Assembly: GCA_009841255.1 (NCBI GenBank)
Contig: VXMD01000049.1
Coordinates: 62,001 to 126,000, forward strand
Length of the DNA stretch: 64,000 nucleotides
Direction: 5' to 3'
Source of the DNA: Candidatus Poribacteria bacterium
GTDB lineage: Bacteria > Poribacteria > WGA-4E > WGA-3G
The position numbers and the translations under genes are program-made. Below the pieces are notes generated by a model that saw nothing but the letters and a program-made list of their open reading frames with translations, was not told the origin of the DNA and made no database searches. Below are positions 1-8,848 of the stretch, one piece after another (positions within the stretch are counted from its first letter, which is position 1; each line of letters opens with the position of its first letter).

Positions 1-312
1 CTCTATTTCTGAGATGTCAGCGTCTTGTAGCGGTTCGGTGTGTCGATGGTTTCTTCGGAGCCAAGCGATACAGAGGCGATCCGCAATTACATAAAGCCAC
101 CTTGAAAATCGTGCCGGATCTTCCAGAGTTCCCAATTTCTGATAGACTTGCAGGAAGGTTTCCTGCGTAATGTCCTCGGCGATATGGAAATCCCCAATTT
201 TCCGCCATGCGAGTGTGTGAACCCGTTTCTGGTACTTTCTAACCAAACTCGCAAAGGCAGTTTCATCACCGGTGAGGATTCGTTGGATCAACACAGTATC
301 GTCGTTTCTCAT
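1..312 (-). CDS. ECF-type RNA polymerase sigma factor, N-terminal part (cut by window edge)
   Basis: The reading frame starts at an ATG at 312 and runs off the window, leaving 104 codons. It begins M-R-N-D-D-T-V-L-I-Q-R and contains a typical sigma-70 region 2: a helix with TAFASLVRKYQKRV, then the D-I-T-Q-E-T-F core-binding motif and the RFSRWLYVIADRLCIAWLRR segment that melts and reads the -10 element. Region 4 would lie beyond the edge. It sits 100 bases downstream of the ABC exporter gene on the same strand, so the two may share a transcript, although a TATAAT-like box lies in the gap. ECF sigma factors redirect RNA polymerase to a small regulon, usually under an anti-sigma factor; none is visible here. 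Class is confident; regulon is unknown. Confidence 0.9.
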   Translation of the reverse strand, partial: MRNDDTVLIQRILTGDETAFASLVRKYQKRVHTLAWRKIGDFHIAEDITQETFLQVYQKLGTLEDPARFSRWLYVIADRLCIAWLRRNHRHTEPLQDADISEIE

Positions 313-412
313 TAGACATCTCCAATAACGGTTATCTTTATTAAAGGAACTTATACAACATTATACCAGAGGCGTTCTTCTCTTGAAACATCTATTTCTT
401 ATGAGGTTATTG

Positions 413-2182
413 CTATTTTGGAGCCTCGGATGCCGCGAATTGTAAGTGGTACAACCGAGCATAGAGTCTACCCTGAGCCAGCAACTCTTGATGCGTCCCT
501 ATTTCCACAATTTTGCCGTTCTCCATGGCAAGAATCACATCAGCATTTAGCACGGTAGACAACCGGTGTGCGATCACAAAGGAAGTCCTTCCCTTCAGCA
601 ATCGCTCTAAGGCCTCCGTAACGACCCGTTCCGTCTCCGAATCGAGTGCGGAAGTGGCTTCATCTAAAAGGAGAAGTTTCGGATTCCGAATCAGCACACG
701 AGCAATAGCAATCCGTTGTCTTTCGCCGCCGGAGAGCCTGATACCCCGCTCGCCTATCTCCGTGGCGTAGCCATCTGTGAGTTGTGTGATAAATCCGTGG
801 GCGTTTGCGGCTGTAGCGGCGGCAACGATATCCTTCTTGCTTACACTCTCTGGGTGTCGTGCCCCCATTTGGATGTTTTCCTCAATTGAACCCGAGAAGA
901 GATAAGGATCTTGAAACACCGTGCCGATCTGGGAACGCAAGGCACTCAGATTGAGCGTTGCGATATCGTGTTCATCAACACAAATCTGTCCTTGGGTCGG
1001 GGTATAGAGACGCGGAATGAGGTTGAGAATTGTGCTTTTCCCTGCGCCACTGGGTCCCACAAGTGCCGCGATTTGACCCGGCTGCACCTCAAAACTGACG
1101 TTCTGCAGGACTTCCGAGGCTCCGTTATAGCTGAAGTGGACATCCTCAAACCGGACCTGTCCCTGCAAGTCAACAGCCTCAATACCATCAGTGGGTTCCG
1201 TTGGATTTTCGTCGAGGAACATAAAAACCCGTTTTGCCCCCTCGCTGGTTCTGAGGAGTGTTTGGTATTCATTTTGGGCTTGATACAGGGGGACGGTGAG
1301 TAGATTCAAATAACGATTTGCCATCCATAAAAACCCGAGGCTGATGTGTCCATCAAGCACCATTTTTCCACCGATAAAAAAGAAAAGCGGATTGCCCACC
1401 CAAGAAGCAAGACCACCGAGTGCTGTCAATCCTCCGATTAACCTTTGATGGACTTCTGCACGAATGAGGGTTTCTATGGAACGTCGGATGAGTCCCATAT
1501 CTCGCATCTCATGACCGAGAGATTTAATCTCCCGGGACCCCGCAATGCCTTCTTGGAGCCGTGACGAAATACTTTCTCTCTCCTGTAAGACCTGCTTTGA
1601 AGCGTTTTGGACAGGCCTTCGGAAGAGAACTGGGAGACCCACCACAGCGAGGGTAAACGGAATACTAAACAGACCCAACCATGGATTCACCCAGAACACA
1701 ACTGTCAGGGTAATGGCAAATTCAATTCCTGCAAGGATAATCCACCCGCTCGCCAAAATCCCTTCAGCAGCAGATGCCGTATCGGAATCGATGTAAGCCA
1801 TGATCTGTCCTGTTGTGTGGTCATCGTAAAAACGGCACGGTAAGAATCGCAGATGTTGGTAGACCTGTAGTTGCATGTCACGGCGGGTTTGACCTGTGAC
1901 CTTTGCGAAAAAATACGCGAATCCAATCGATGTGAGATAAGTGACGACCGCAATAGCCATCCATGTCCCAACAAGAATTGGCAGAAAATCGGCATCTTTC
2001 TCACCAATGACTCTGTCAAAAAACTGCCCTTCCATCCATGGGAAGACCAGAAAGGTAGCGCGCATACCGCCCTGGAAGAGCATACACAATAGGACTAAGC
2101 TCCAATACGGTTTGAGATAGCCTAACAAACGGACAGCAATTCTGCCACTTCCCAAATTCCCTTTCTTTTTACACGCATTCAA
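413..2182 (-). CDS. ABC exporter, fused membrane and ATPase domains (MsbA/BmrA type)
   Basis: A 589-residue half-transporter. The first ~320 residues carry six predicted membrane helices (ABC_membrane fold). The C-terminal ATPase has Walker A GPSGAGKST, the signature LSGGERQR, Walker B LLLLDEATSALD and the H-loop IAHRLST, all intact. It should work as a homodimer that uses ATP to export a lipid, drug or peptide. The start is a TTG with GGAG eight bases upstream; no in-frame ATG fits better. An ECF-type promoter candidate lies about 75 bases upstream, and an ECF sigma gene follows downstream on the same strand, which suggests control by that sigma factor (inference). The substrate cannot be told from sequence. 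Confidence 0.9.
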   Translation of the reverse strand: MNACKKKGNLGSGRIAVRLLGYLKPYWSLVLLCMLFQGGMRATFLVFPWMEGQFFDRVIGEKDADFLPILVGTWMAIAVVTYLTSIGFAYFFAKVTGQTRRDMQLQVYQHLRFLPCRFYDDHTTGQIMAYIDSDTASAAEGILASGWIILAGIEFAITLTVVFWVNPWLGLFSIPFTLAVVGLPVLFRRPVQNASKQVLQERESISSRLQEGIAGSREIKSLGHEMRDMGLIRRSIETLIRAEVHQRLIGGLTALGGLASWVGNPLFFFIGGKMVLDGHISLGFLWMANRYLNLLTVPLYQAQNEYQTLLRTSEGAKRVFMFLDENPTEPTDGIEAVDLQGQVRFEDVHFSYNGASEVLQNVSFEVQPGQIAALVGPSGAGKSTILNLIPRLYTPTQGQICVDEHDIATLNLSALRSQIGTVFQDPYLFSGSIEENIQMGARHPESVSKKDIVAAATAANAHGFITQLTDGYATEIGERGIRLSGGERQRIAIARVLIRNPKLLLLDEATSALDSETERVVTEALERLLKGRTSFVIAHRLSTVLNADVILAMENGKIVEIGTHQELLAQGRLYARLYHLQFAASEAPK

Positions 2183-2257
2183 CCGCTTATCTCCTCTAAA
2201 CGTTAACTGTTCCTGCTATGGAACCCTTCTAAATCCTGTGTCAAACCCACGTTCACT

Positions 2258-2290
2258 ATAGTGACGCGAACTACGAAAAAAAAGGGTGCA
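2258..2290 (-). promoter_or_regulatory. ECF-type promoter candidate for the ABC exporter
   Basis: Read on the minus strand, a TGCACCCTTTTT block is followed, with its CGTC 24 bases from the first T, by CGTCACTA. The same layout with identical spacing occurs at 4992-5023 upstream of the permease gene. A -35 block of the TGnAAC-TTTTT kind and a -10 CGTC are usual for ECF sigma factors. The exporter start codon lies about 75 bases downstream. Confidence 0.5.
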
Positions 2291-2328
2291 TAATTCTGCA
2301 GAAGATGCAAGAAAGTCCCTAAAAAAGG

Positions 2329-2389
2329 AAAAAAGAGGGCATCCTTTCAGAAACATACCACCGTTCTGAAAGGAAAGTTAATTGCCCTC
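2329..2389 (-). terminator. Rho-independent terminator after the DUF5694 gene
   Basis: Two nested inverted repeats are visible: GAGGGCA (2335-2341) with TGCCCTC (2383-2389), and a perfect ten-base pair CCTTTCAGAA (2343-2352) with TTCTGAAAGG (2364-2373). On the minus strand the outer stem ends directly in a run of T. It would end transcription of the gene at 2457-3257 before the exporter promoter. Confidence 0.7.
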
Positions 2390-2456
2390 ATTTTCTAACT
2401 ACACATATCTTTTAACTAAATTCCGTCCTCACTGAAGAAAAATAAACTGACTTAGG

Positions 2457-3257
2457 TTAAAACATTTCCGCCCCGCCTGTCTCCAAGTATTCCAATGGAC
2501 TTGCTAAGTCATAGACTTCAGAATCTTCCACAATCTGTTTAAGGAATCCTAAATGTCCAGCACCAATGATTAATAAAACACGTTCATTCTCTGATTCCGT
2601 AATTCGCGTGAGGTTGACGAAAATTTTGAGATTCCGGGGATACCAAGCGTGTGCCACCCAATTCGCTCCAGGGTATTCGTCTTGTAGACCGATTCGAGCA
2701 ATCCCTAAGTAGTCGCGGAGGTTTTTGCGTATCCCTTCATCCCGATTGATTCTGATATACATGTCAATCATCGGTTCATATTTCTCACGCACAATCCAAG
2801 TTCTGCCATCTGCGTCCTGCGTGATTTTTCCTTCAGTAGGCGACGGCGAAGACAAAAGGTGTTCCTGATCGTTCGCCTCTGCAAACGCGTCGTAGTCTAT
2901 CAAACGGTCATCAATGTCCTCGCGAACGATCGGATCCCCTCGGAAAGAATCTACACAGTGGACCTTTGGATGTCTCATCTGCTTGGCTAACCGAAATCCG
3001 ATCTGGTCGCTTTCATAGCGTTTGAGTTCATAGGTGCCTTCCAGATAGCCTTGATAACTGGCGTTGATTTCAGCGTCTCGTGAGGAATCTATTTCAAGAG
3101 CAATCTTGGTAGGTTGAAACTTCCCGAGTTGCGCGACCAACTGCTCAATTTCGGCTTGGCGTTTGGGCGTTAGTACATCATCTATTTTTGGATTAACGCC
3201 GTCCCATCCCGGATTTGACAGATGGCTACTGCCAAGAATCATAATCATGGGTTTCAT
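2457..3257 (-). CDS. DUF5694 protein, TraB/Tiki-like (stand-alone copy)
   Basis: A 266-residue protein without signal peptide, one of four DUF5694 domains in this window. It begins M-K-P-M-I-M-I-L-G-S-S-H-L. Conserved points are a GxxH near residue 9-12 (GSSH), a glutamate in KIALEID (residue 55), and a second GxxH near the C terminus in IIGAGHLGFL. This GxxH...E...GxxH pattern is that of the TraB/PrgY/GumN/Tiki superfamily, whose members include metal-dependent proteases and esterases; that assignment is my inference, the DUF5694 label is recognition of the family. The block ANWVAHAWYPRNLKIFVNLTRI is shared by all four copies. It is preceded by GAGG and followed by a strong terminator, so it is probably a single-gene unit. 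Substrate unknown. Confidence 0.8.
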   Translation of the reverse strand: MKPMIMILGSSHLSNPGWDGVNPKIDDVLTPKRQAEIEQLVAQLGKFQPTKIALEIDSSRDAEINASYQGYLEGTYELKRYESDQIGFRLAKQMRHPKVHCVDSFRGDPIVREDIDDRLIDYDAFAEANDQEHLLSSPSPTEGKITQDADGRTWIVREKYEPMIDMYIRINRDEGIRKNLRDYLGIARIGLQDEYPGANWVAHAWYPRNLKIFVNLTRITESENERVLLIIGAGHLGFLKQIVEDSEVYDLASPLEYLETGGAEMF

Positions 3258-3306
3258 CTGTGTGTTTTCCTCTTTAGACTAGAATCCTGTAGACGTTCCA
3301 ATAACC

Positions 3307-3343
3307 TGTGAGAGGGGTTTCTAATCCCGACTTTCTTCTACAG
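3307..3343. repeat. Palindromic dispersed repeat (GTAGG family) upstream of the DUF5694 gene
   Basis: The stretch GAGAGGGGTTTCTAATCCCG matches, on the opposite strand, the element at 48160-48192 (AGGGGTTTCTAACCCCGATT). It can fold on GGGGTT/AATCCC. A second small hairpin, GGCGAG...CTCGCC, follows at 3359-3380. Neither has a T run, so these look like REP-type repeats rather than terminators. Confidence 0.45.
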
Positions 3344-3434
3344 GTGTCCGTTTCTGCTGGCGAGTTTTCCTAACCTCGCCAACCATAATGTATAATTATA
3401 GGCTTTACCATAAATATTTTTGTCGTTCCAAATT

Positions 3435-4736
3435 TTAATCTTTGCGAAGGGCTTCAATCGGGGTAAGCGACGATGCTTTTATGGCGGGATACAGACCAAA
3501 GGAGATGCCGATTATCGCTGAAACGGATACCGAAATCAGTATCCACTGCAAGGAGATAACAGCGGGCCATTCAGGCACAATTTTGACGATGTTGACGGCG
3601 AGCATCGCCATGCCTTCACCCGCGAGAATGCCCAACCCAATGCCGATTGCACCGCCGACACCACACATAACCACCGCCTCTATGAGGAACTGAAGTAGGA
3701 TATCCAGAGATTTTGCACCGTGTGCCTTCCGAAGTCCAATTTCACGAGTGCGTTCGGTGACAGCGACTAACATCATGTTCATAATCCCGATACCGCCGAC
3801 GAGGAGCGAGAATCCGGCGATGCTGCCTAAGGTGATTTTTATGATTTTACTGATTTTCTCTAATTGCGCCATACCGGCGTGCATTTCAAAGATTCTGATG
3901 AAGTCGTCTTGGTTCCTGTGACGTTTCCGAATGACGGTTTTGACTTCTTCAACCGCCTTAGGTACATCCTTGACGGTGTGGGCATAGACGGTAATGTTCG
4001 GAATCCGATCATTGCCGGTGAAACGATCTTGTATAGTAGATATGGGAATGAAGGCGAGGTTGTCGAAACTGACACCGAACCGGAGACTTGTGCCTCGTGG
4101 CACGAATGTTCCAACAACCGTAAAGCGTTCCGTGTAGCGTCTACCCTCTTTTTGTCCCCACCGGTTGTAATAGCCGCTGTTGCGTGCGATTTTAATTTCC
4201 TGTCCCAACGGGGATTTATCACCGAACAAGGCGGTCGCGACCTCACCTCCAAGCACACAGACTTTTGATGCGTTTTTAACGTCCTCATCCGTAATAAAAC
4301 GTCCCTCTTTAACGTCCCAGTCCATTGCAGTGTCATAGGTGGCATCCACGCCGTTCCAGCCTGCACGAACCTCAGAGCCGCCTGAAGCTTGGATGAGCAC
4401 GCCGCCCCAGTTCCAGATTTGTGGTGTGGCTGCACTAACAGTCGGGCATTCCGCCTCGATTGCTAAAACATCTTCATATTTCAAATATTCATTGCTGCGG
4501 ATACGGACCCAGCGATTGTTTACACGCTTGTACGAACTCCGGAACACAAAGAACTGATTTGCGCCACCTAACTTTTGTGCGTCTTGCCGGACAATCGCCT
4601 TGGCACCATCACCAATCGCTATCATCGCTAATACCGAAGCGACTCCGATGATAATGCCGAGCATCGTCAGCAATGAACGCATTTTGTTGCTACGGATCGC
4701 AGAAATTCCGACGGATACCGCCTCAATTATACGCAT
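3435..4736 (-). CDS. ABC transporter permease, MacB/FtsX type
   Basis: A 433-residue protein starting at the ATG at 4736 (GGAG six bases upstream; an in-frame TTG twelve bases earlier is less likely). It has an N-terminal membrane helix (RSLLTMLGIIIGVASVLAMIAIG), a large periplasmic MacB_PCD domain (about residues 45-270), and three C-terminal helices with the FtsX signature LVAVTERTREIGLRKAHGA. Such permeases need a separate ATPase and usually a MacA-like adaptor; neither is near, so it is an orphan here. Related systems export peptides, antibiotics or lipoproteins or act mechanically without transport. Two ECF-type promoter candidates lie upstream in the 444-base gap. Confidence 0.88.
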   Translation of the reverse strand: MRIIEAVSVGISAIRSNKMRSLLTMLGIIIGVASVLAMIAIGDGAKAIVRQDAQKLGGANQFFVFRSSYKRVNNRWVRIRSNEYLKYEDVLAIEAECPTVSAATPQIWNWGGVLIQASGGSEVRAGWNGVDATYDTAMDWDVKEGRFITDEDVKNASKVCVLGGEVATALFGDKSPLGQEIKIARNSGYYNRWGQKEGRRYTERFTVVGTFVPRGTSLRFGVSFDNLAFIPISTIQDRFTGNDRIPNITVYAHTVKDVPKAVEEVKTVIRKRHRNQDDFIRIFEMHAGMAQLEKISKIIKITLGSIAGFSLLVGGIGIMNMMLVAVTERTREIGLRKAHGAKSLDILLQFLIEAVVMCGVGGAIGIGLGILAGEGMAMLAVNIVKIVPEWPAVISLQWILISVSVSAIIGISFGLYPAIKASSLTPIEALRKD

Positions 4737-4875
4737 TTCATTCTCCAAATTATAGTGAAATCTGTGTTTACCGATTCCCGATTAGATTTTTTAGGTGTTG
4801 TATATTAAAAAAAGTGTTCTTTCTTCTCAACTATCATAGATACACTTTAAGCGCGAAAAGATTGTCTTAATTTTA

Positions 4876-4987
4876 TAGGACTTACGCACTGCACAGGTAG
4901 ATGAGGTTTGTAACCGTGTCGATCCCAGAGAGGGAACATCTATGTTGTCCAAAGACAGATGTCTCGGCTTAATTTGTGCAAGTTCTA
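4876..4987. repeat. Possible MITE-like relic
   Basis: The left end TAGGACTTACGCAC is matched at the right end by an imperfect inverted copy, GTGCAAGTTCTA, with two bases missing and one changed. An inner inverted pair ACATCT/AGATGT sits near 4936-4962. About 112 bases long and non-coding. TAGGACTTACGCA-like ends are common on small non-autonomous elements, but no second full copy is in the window. Confidence 0.3.
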
Positions 4988-4991
4988 TTAT

Positions 4992-5023
4992 TAATGACGC
5001 GGTTTAGGGACAAAAAGGGTGCA
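4992..5023 (-). promoter_or_regulatory. ECF-type promoter candidate (TGCACCC class)
   Basis: On the minus strand TGCACCCTTTTT is followed, at the same 24-base offset as in the copy at 2258-2290, by CGTCATTA. It points to the permease gene starting at 4736, giving a leader of about 250 bases. Confidence 0.5.
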
Positions 5024-5066
5024 TTACTTTTTTTGTCTTACGCCGAACTCACGTTTTTTAGTTATC

Positions 5067-5097
5067 GTTACTACAAACGAGTTCCAAAATAGTTGCA
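5067..5097 (-). promoter_or_regulatory. ECF-type promoter candidate shared with the sigma operon
   Basis: This 31-base stretch differs at only two positions from 13901-13931, just upstream of the ECF sigma gene. On the minus strand it opens with TGCAACTATTTTGGAACT and ends in GTAGTAAC. The match outside any gene, in front of two different minus-strand transcription units, suggests one sigma factor reads both. Confidence 0.5.
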
Positions 5098-5192
5098 CGC
5101 TTTTCCATCAAAGCGGAGAGGCTTGGAGTAGGAATCGTAGATGCTATTTTGGAGATTGCTCGGGCTGGGAAAGTGTTATTGAATTGCTGCGG

Positions 5193-6992
5193 CTAAGCGT
5201 ACCAGGATGCCTGGGCATTCCACATTTCGGCGTATAATCCGCCTGTGGCAAGCAGTTTTTCATGTGTGCCGTCTTCAACGAGTCGTCCTTCATCTAAAAC
5301 GAGAATTCTGTCACAGAGACGGGCGACACCAAGCCGATGTGAGATGACAAGGGTGGCACGCGATGCGTCTTTGGTAAGCAATTCGCGGATCATTTCAACT
5401 TCGGCAACCGGGTCGATGGCGGCAGTGGGTTCATCGAACACGACGAATTGGCTCCGTCGGAAAAGTCCACGCGCAACGGCGAGGCGCAGCCATTCCCCAC
5501 CCGACACATCGCGTCCACCGAATTCGTGTCCGAGCCAAGTGTCAAGTTCTTGTGCAAAAGTAGAACCTGCTCTGTCGAGCGTGTGCCGCATGAGGGTGTC
5601 GTCTTGCATGCGGTTCAGGTCAGCAAAACCGACATTATCTCTAACAGGCAGTAGGAACTTCGTGAAGTCCTGAAAGACAGCACTCGTTGTGGGTTTTTCA
5701 GAAGCCGTAGCACCTTGCGAAAACGTGAGTGTTCCGCTATCTGGAGCGTACAAACCGAGCAATATATTTGCGAGTGTTGTCTTTCCTGCGCCATTTTTCC
5801 CGACGAGTGCAACGATTTCGCCGGGGACGATTTTCGCGGTAATCTCCTTGAGCGTCTGCGTCGCTGCGCGTGGATATTGGAACGAGAGATCATTCATGGC
5901 GACTGTTATCTCTCCCACTTCTGTGGCGAGTTGGGGTATCCCTTGTGGTTCCCCCTGACCCTCCTGATGTTTCTCCGTCGTATCAGAAACGCTACGCTCT
6001 TGGGTGGATTGCGTTGTGAACAGCGTCGCAAGGTCGCGTAAGACGCCGCTCTGTTCGGCGAGATTCCCCATAGAGCGTGCCATATATGAGAGAAATCCTT
6101 GTAATCCAGCGGCAGCGGCAATTAAACCGGTGAAGATACCGGCGATTTTTTCAGGGTCTCCATCATGCGCGGTTCGGGCTGCGATGAAAACGATCACACA
6201 ATATCCGAAGACAGAACTGAGGTTGGCGAGTGCGTTCCAAGCGGTTTTCCTTTTAAGTGATCCTATTTCCACCGTAGCGAGCTGACGATACGCGTTTTCC
6301 CACTTTGAAAGCAACCAGCGTTGGAGTGTAAAGAGGCGGACCTCTGGACTGTTGACACGTTCATAGAGTCGAGCCGCCCACGCTGTCTGTGTTCGGTTGG
6401 GACGTGCCGCCGCTCGGTCCTGTTCGAGTTCAAGCCTCGCAATCGGTTTCCTTGTGAAGAGAATGATGGAAGAACTGACAAGCAGAGCAATCATACACCA
6501 TATATTACTACTTATAATATAGACTGCGCCCAAGAGTCCACACACGCTCGCGACACTATGGACATTGTCCAGAACACTCCCAAACCAACTGACAACGCGA
6601 TCACTGAAACCTTGCGTTGCTCGGCTAAGATTATCGTGAAAGTCAGGGTCCAAAAAATGGAGCAGTGGTGTTTGTCCAGCTTGACGCAGAAGATCCTGCT
6701 GGAAATGCAGCACCGCTTTATTGGAGAACCACGTCTGTGTTATACCGTTGAAAAGATCGGTTAATATCTCCAAGGTCATTAGTCCGAGATAAAGCCCCAT
6801 CCATAAAAGGAGGCCCTCAGCGTTTATTAACGCGTTTGTAAATCCGGCGATGATAACCGGCGAAAAACCGTGATTTGCCGCGTTTATTAAACGGAGCAGA
6901 AGGGTAACAGAGAGGGGAAGTGGTGCGATCCGTATAAATTGCCAAATTAAGCGAAGGACTGCGCGTCTCGGTAATGTGTTTGTGTTTCTCAT
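5193..6992 (-). CDS. ABC exporter subunit, membrane plus ATPase (second of a pair)
   Basis: A 599-residue half-transporter with six helices in the first ~320 residues and an ATPase with Walker A GKNGAGKTT, signature SGGEW, Walker B FDEPTAAID and H-loop SHRLG. The ATG at 6992 overlaps the stop of the upstream subunit by one base (TAATG), so I prefer it to a GTG twelve bases earlier. Both subunits have the unusual SGGEW signature and a low-complexity linker before the ATPase, and together probably form a heterodimer. It is the last gene of the sigma/DUF4252/DUF5694 operon. Export of a product of, or a signal to, the DUF5694 proteins is possible but not shown. Confidence 0.88.
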   Translation of the reverse strand: MRNTNTLPRRAVLRLIWQFIRIAPLPLSVTLLLRLINAANHGFSPVIIAGFTNALINAEGLLLWMGLYLGLMTLEILTDLFNGITQTWFSNKAVLHFQQDLLRQAGQTPLLHFLDPDFHDNLSRATQGFSDRVVSWFGSVLDNVHSVASVCGLLGAVYIISSNIWCMIALLVSSSIILFTRKPIARLELEQDRAAARPNRTQTAWAARLYERVNSPEVRLFTLQRWLLSKWENAYRQLATVEIGSLKRKTAWNALANLSSVFGYCVIVFIAARTAHDGDPEKIAGIFTGLIAAAAGLQGFLSYMARSMGNLAEQSGVLRDLATLFTTQSTQERSVSDTTEKHQEGQGEPQGIPQLATEVGEITVAMNDLSFQYPRAATQTLKEITAKIVPGEIVALVGKNGAGKTTLANILLGLYAPDSGTLTFSQGATASEKPTTSAVFQDFTKFLLPVRDNVGFADLNRMQDDTLMRHTLDRAGSTFAQELDTWLGHEFGGRDVSGGEWLRLAVARGLFRRSQFVVFDEPTAAIDPVAEVEMIRELLTKDASRATLVISHRLGVARLCDRILVLDEGRLVEDGTHEKLLATGGLYAEMWNAQASWYA

Positions 6993-8779
6993 TATTGATA
7001 CCACTCACTTTGTGCTGCGAACATTTCGGTGTATTTGCCATCTCGCTGTAGGAGTTCAGTGGGATTTCCGATTTCTACAACGTGTCCATTATCCAAAACA
7101 ACCACACGATCGGCAAGCCGTGTCGGTCCAAGTCGATGAGCGATAAGCAAGGCAGTCTTACCGTCTACCAGTTCAACGAACTGCTGAAAAATTTCCAACT
7201 CAGCGAGCGGATCAAGTGCTGCCGTGGGTTCGTCAAAAATGACGAATTCGCTATCTTCTTTAATCAAACTTCGGGCAATAGCGACGCGTTGCCATTCGCC
7301 ACCGGAGAAATCGACACCCCCGAATTCGGGACCTAAAAACGTGTTTAACGGGAACCTTTCTGATTGTAATCCGACTTGAGTTAGGATTTCCGCAACATGC
7401 GCATCGGAGGCATGTAGGGGCGAGGTCACCTCGTCCCTATTATCCAAAATCAGATTCTCGTGTAGGGTGGTCGGATAGCGTGCCGGCTGCTGAAACACTA
7501 CGGTGCAAGCACGCCGGAGGTCTTCGGATGAGATTGTATCGGTATTGATACCGTCTATTGTGACGTGTCCTGATGTTGGAGAACGCAAGCCTGCTAAGAT
7601 GTGCGCTAACGTTGTTTTCCCGGCACCGTTTTCACCGACTATGGCGAGAATTTCGCCCGGACGAATATGAACATCAACGTCGGAGAGGGCGTTTGTGTCT
7701 GCCCCCGGGTAACGATACGCGACGCTATGCAAGCGGATACCTTCACGCATCGGGTGCGGATAAGGTGTTTGTGTTTCGGGAGCGCCTCCCTCCTCTTCCT
7801 CTTCTAACAAACGGCGAAGGTCTTCTCCGTAGCCCGCATGTTGGACAAAGCCGATGACGAAATACTGCATGGAGTTCATCCCTGCAGTGATATTCCGGAG
7901 TGCCTCTAACACCAAAGCGGCGAGTCCGGCTTCGATCCTTCCCTGTGACAACAACGTAACAAGCAATGCTCCAGCGATGATGGCTACGAAAATAAACACC
8001 TGAAAAATACCTTGAGAGGCATTTTGAAAATCGATACCCAAACGTTCCCGAAGATATTGGGAGAGGATCGTCCGCCAGCGTTGAAGAAGGGTTTCGCCGA
8101 TTCCCCATAAACGGATTTCGGCGGCACTGCGGCGCTCCGTTAGCAGTTGGACGTAGTAATCCGCAAGTCGTTTGTTGCGTGTATTTTCCACCTCAAAGTG
8201 GCGCATTCGGGCTCCCATCCGAATTTCAAACACTCGCAGTAATATTGCCCCACCGATGATAATCAGAGGAATCCAAATTGAAATCAGTCCTAAAACAACG
8301 GCACTGGTGAGTAGCACAGGGGTATATTCAATAAAGTTCAAGCCGTTTTGCATCAATTGGACAACACTGGAATCCCCGCCAGTAACGACGCGATTGATGA
8401 GGTTATGCGATTCCTCGTCATCGAATGCCTCCAATGGCAGTTTGCCTGTCTTTTGCAAGGCATCCCGCTGCAAAGTGAAACCAGCTCTAATGCGGAGTTG
8501 TTCACGCAAAAGCGGGAGGAATGTTGAGATCGCCTGCTCTACCAAAAAGAGGAGACAGAGCGCAGCCAGCCATGGAACAGCACTGCTCATGAGGTCAGCA
8601 TCGACGAGGGTGTTAACGGTCTCTCGGAGCACAAGCAACTGAGCTGCACCGGCACCTGCGTTGATGAGCACAAGGATTATCCACACAGCAGCAATAAAAG
8701 GCGACGCTTTCAACACTTGTGCGAACAACCAGAATAGGTCCCGAAATGAAGGGCGGGTTAATTTTACTTTGTCCCACAT
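6992..8779 (-). CDS. ABC exporter subunit, membrane plus ATPase (first of a pair)
   Basis: A 595-residue half-transporter, starting at the ATG at 8779 (M-W-D-K-V-K-L; GAGG lies thirteen bases upstream). An in-frame TTG at 8815 is the other option. It has six predicted helices, then an acidic linker (EEEEEGGAPETQ) and an ATPase with Walker A GENGAGKTT, signature SGGEWQR, Walker B FDEPTAALD and H-loop AHRLG. Both active sites of the pair appear canonical. It is translationally coupled to the next gene through TAATG and follows the DUF5694 genes with a gap of about 70 bases. Confidence 0.88.
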   Translation of the reverse strand: MWDKVKLTRPSFRDLFWLFAQVLKASPFIAAVWIILVLINAGAGAAQLLVLRETVNTLVDADLMSSAVPWLAALCLLFLVEQAISTFLPLLREQLRIRAGFTLQRDALQKTGKLPLEAFDDEESHNLINRVVTGGDSSVVQLMQNGLNFIEYTPVLLTSAVVLGLISIWIPLIIIGGAILLRVFEIRMGARMRHFEVENTRNKRLADYYVQLLTERRSAAEIRLWGIGETLLQRWRTILSQYLRERLGIDFQNASQGIFQVFIFVAIIAGALLVTLLSQGRIEAGLAALVLEALRNITAGMNSMQYFVIGFVQHAGYGEDLRRLLEEEEEGGAPETQTPYPHPMREGIRLHSVAYRYPGADTNALSDVDVHIRPGEILAIVGENGAGKTTLAHILAGLRSPTSGHVTIDGINTDTISSEDLRRACTVVFQQPARYPTTLHENLILDNRDEVTSPLHASDAHVAEILTQVGLQSERFPLNTFLGPEFGGVDFSGGEWQRVAIARSLIKEDSEFVIFDEPTAALDPLAELEIFQQFVELVDGKTALLIAHRLGPTRLADRVVVLDNGHVVEIGNPTELLQRDGKYTEMFAAQSEWYQ

Positions 8780-8848
8780 GGTTTTCTGTCTACCTCGGTT
8801 AGTCCTAAATTGCAATAGGGTATAGGGCAGGCGTTTCAGCCTTTTATC

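Larger units (their letters stand above)
4749..5192. other. Intergenic region with two ECF-type promoter candidates and a MITE-like repeat
   Basis: No gene is seen. The gap holds, from left to right, a possible small mobile repeat (4876-4987), a TGCACCC-type ECF promoter candidate (4992-5023) and a TGCAAC-type candidate (5067-5097). Both promoters read towards the permease gene. The remainder (5100-5192) lies downstream of the last gene of the eight-gene operon; I see no clear terminator in it. Confidence 0.6.

Noticed and set aside
3860-4435. Long antisense frames over the permease, rsmH and division genes
   Set aside because: They mirror strong genes, show no family motifs and have no ribosome sites of their own.
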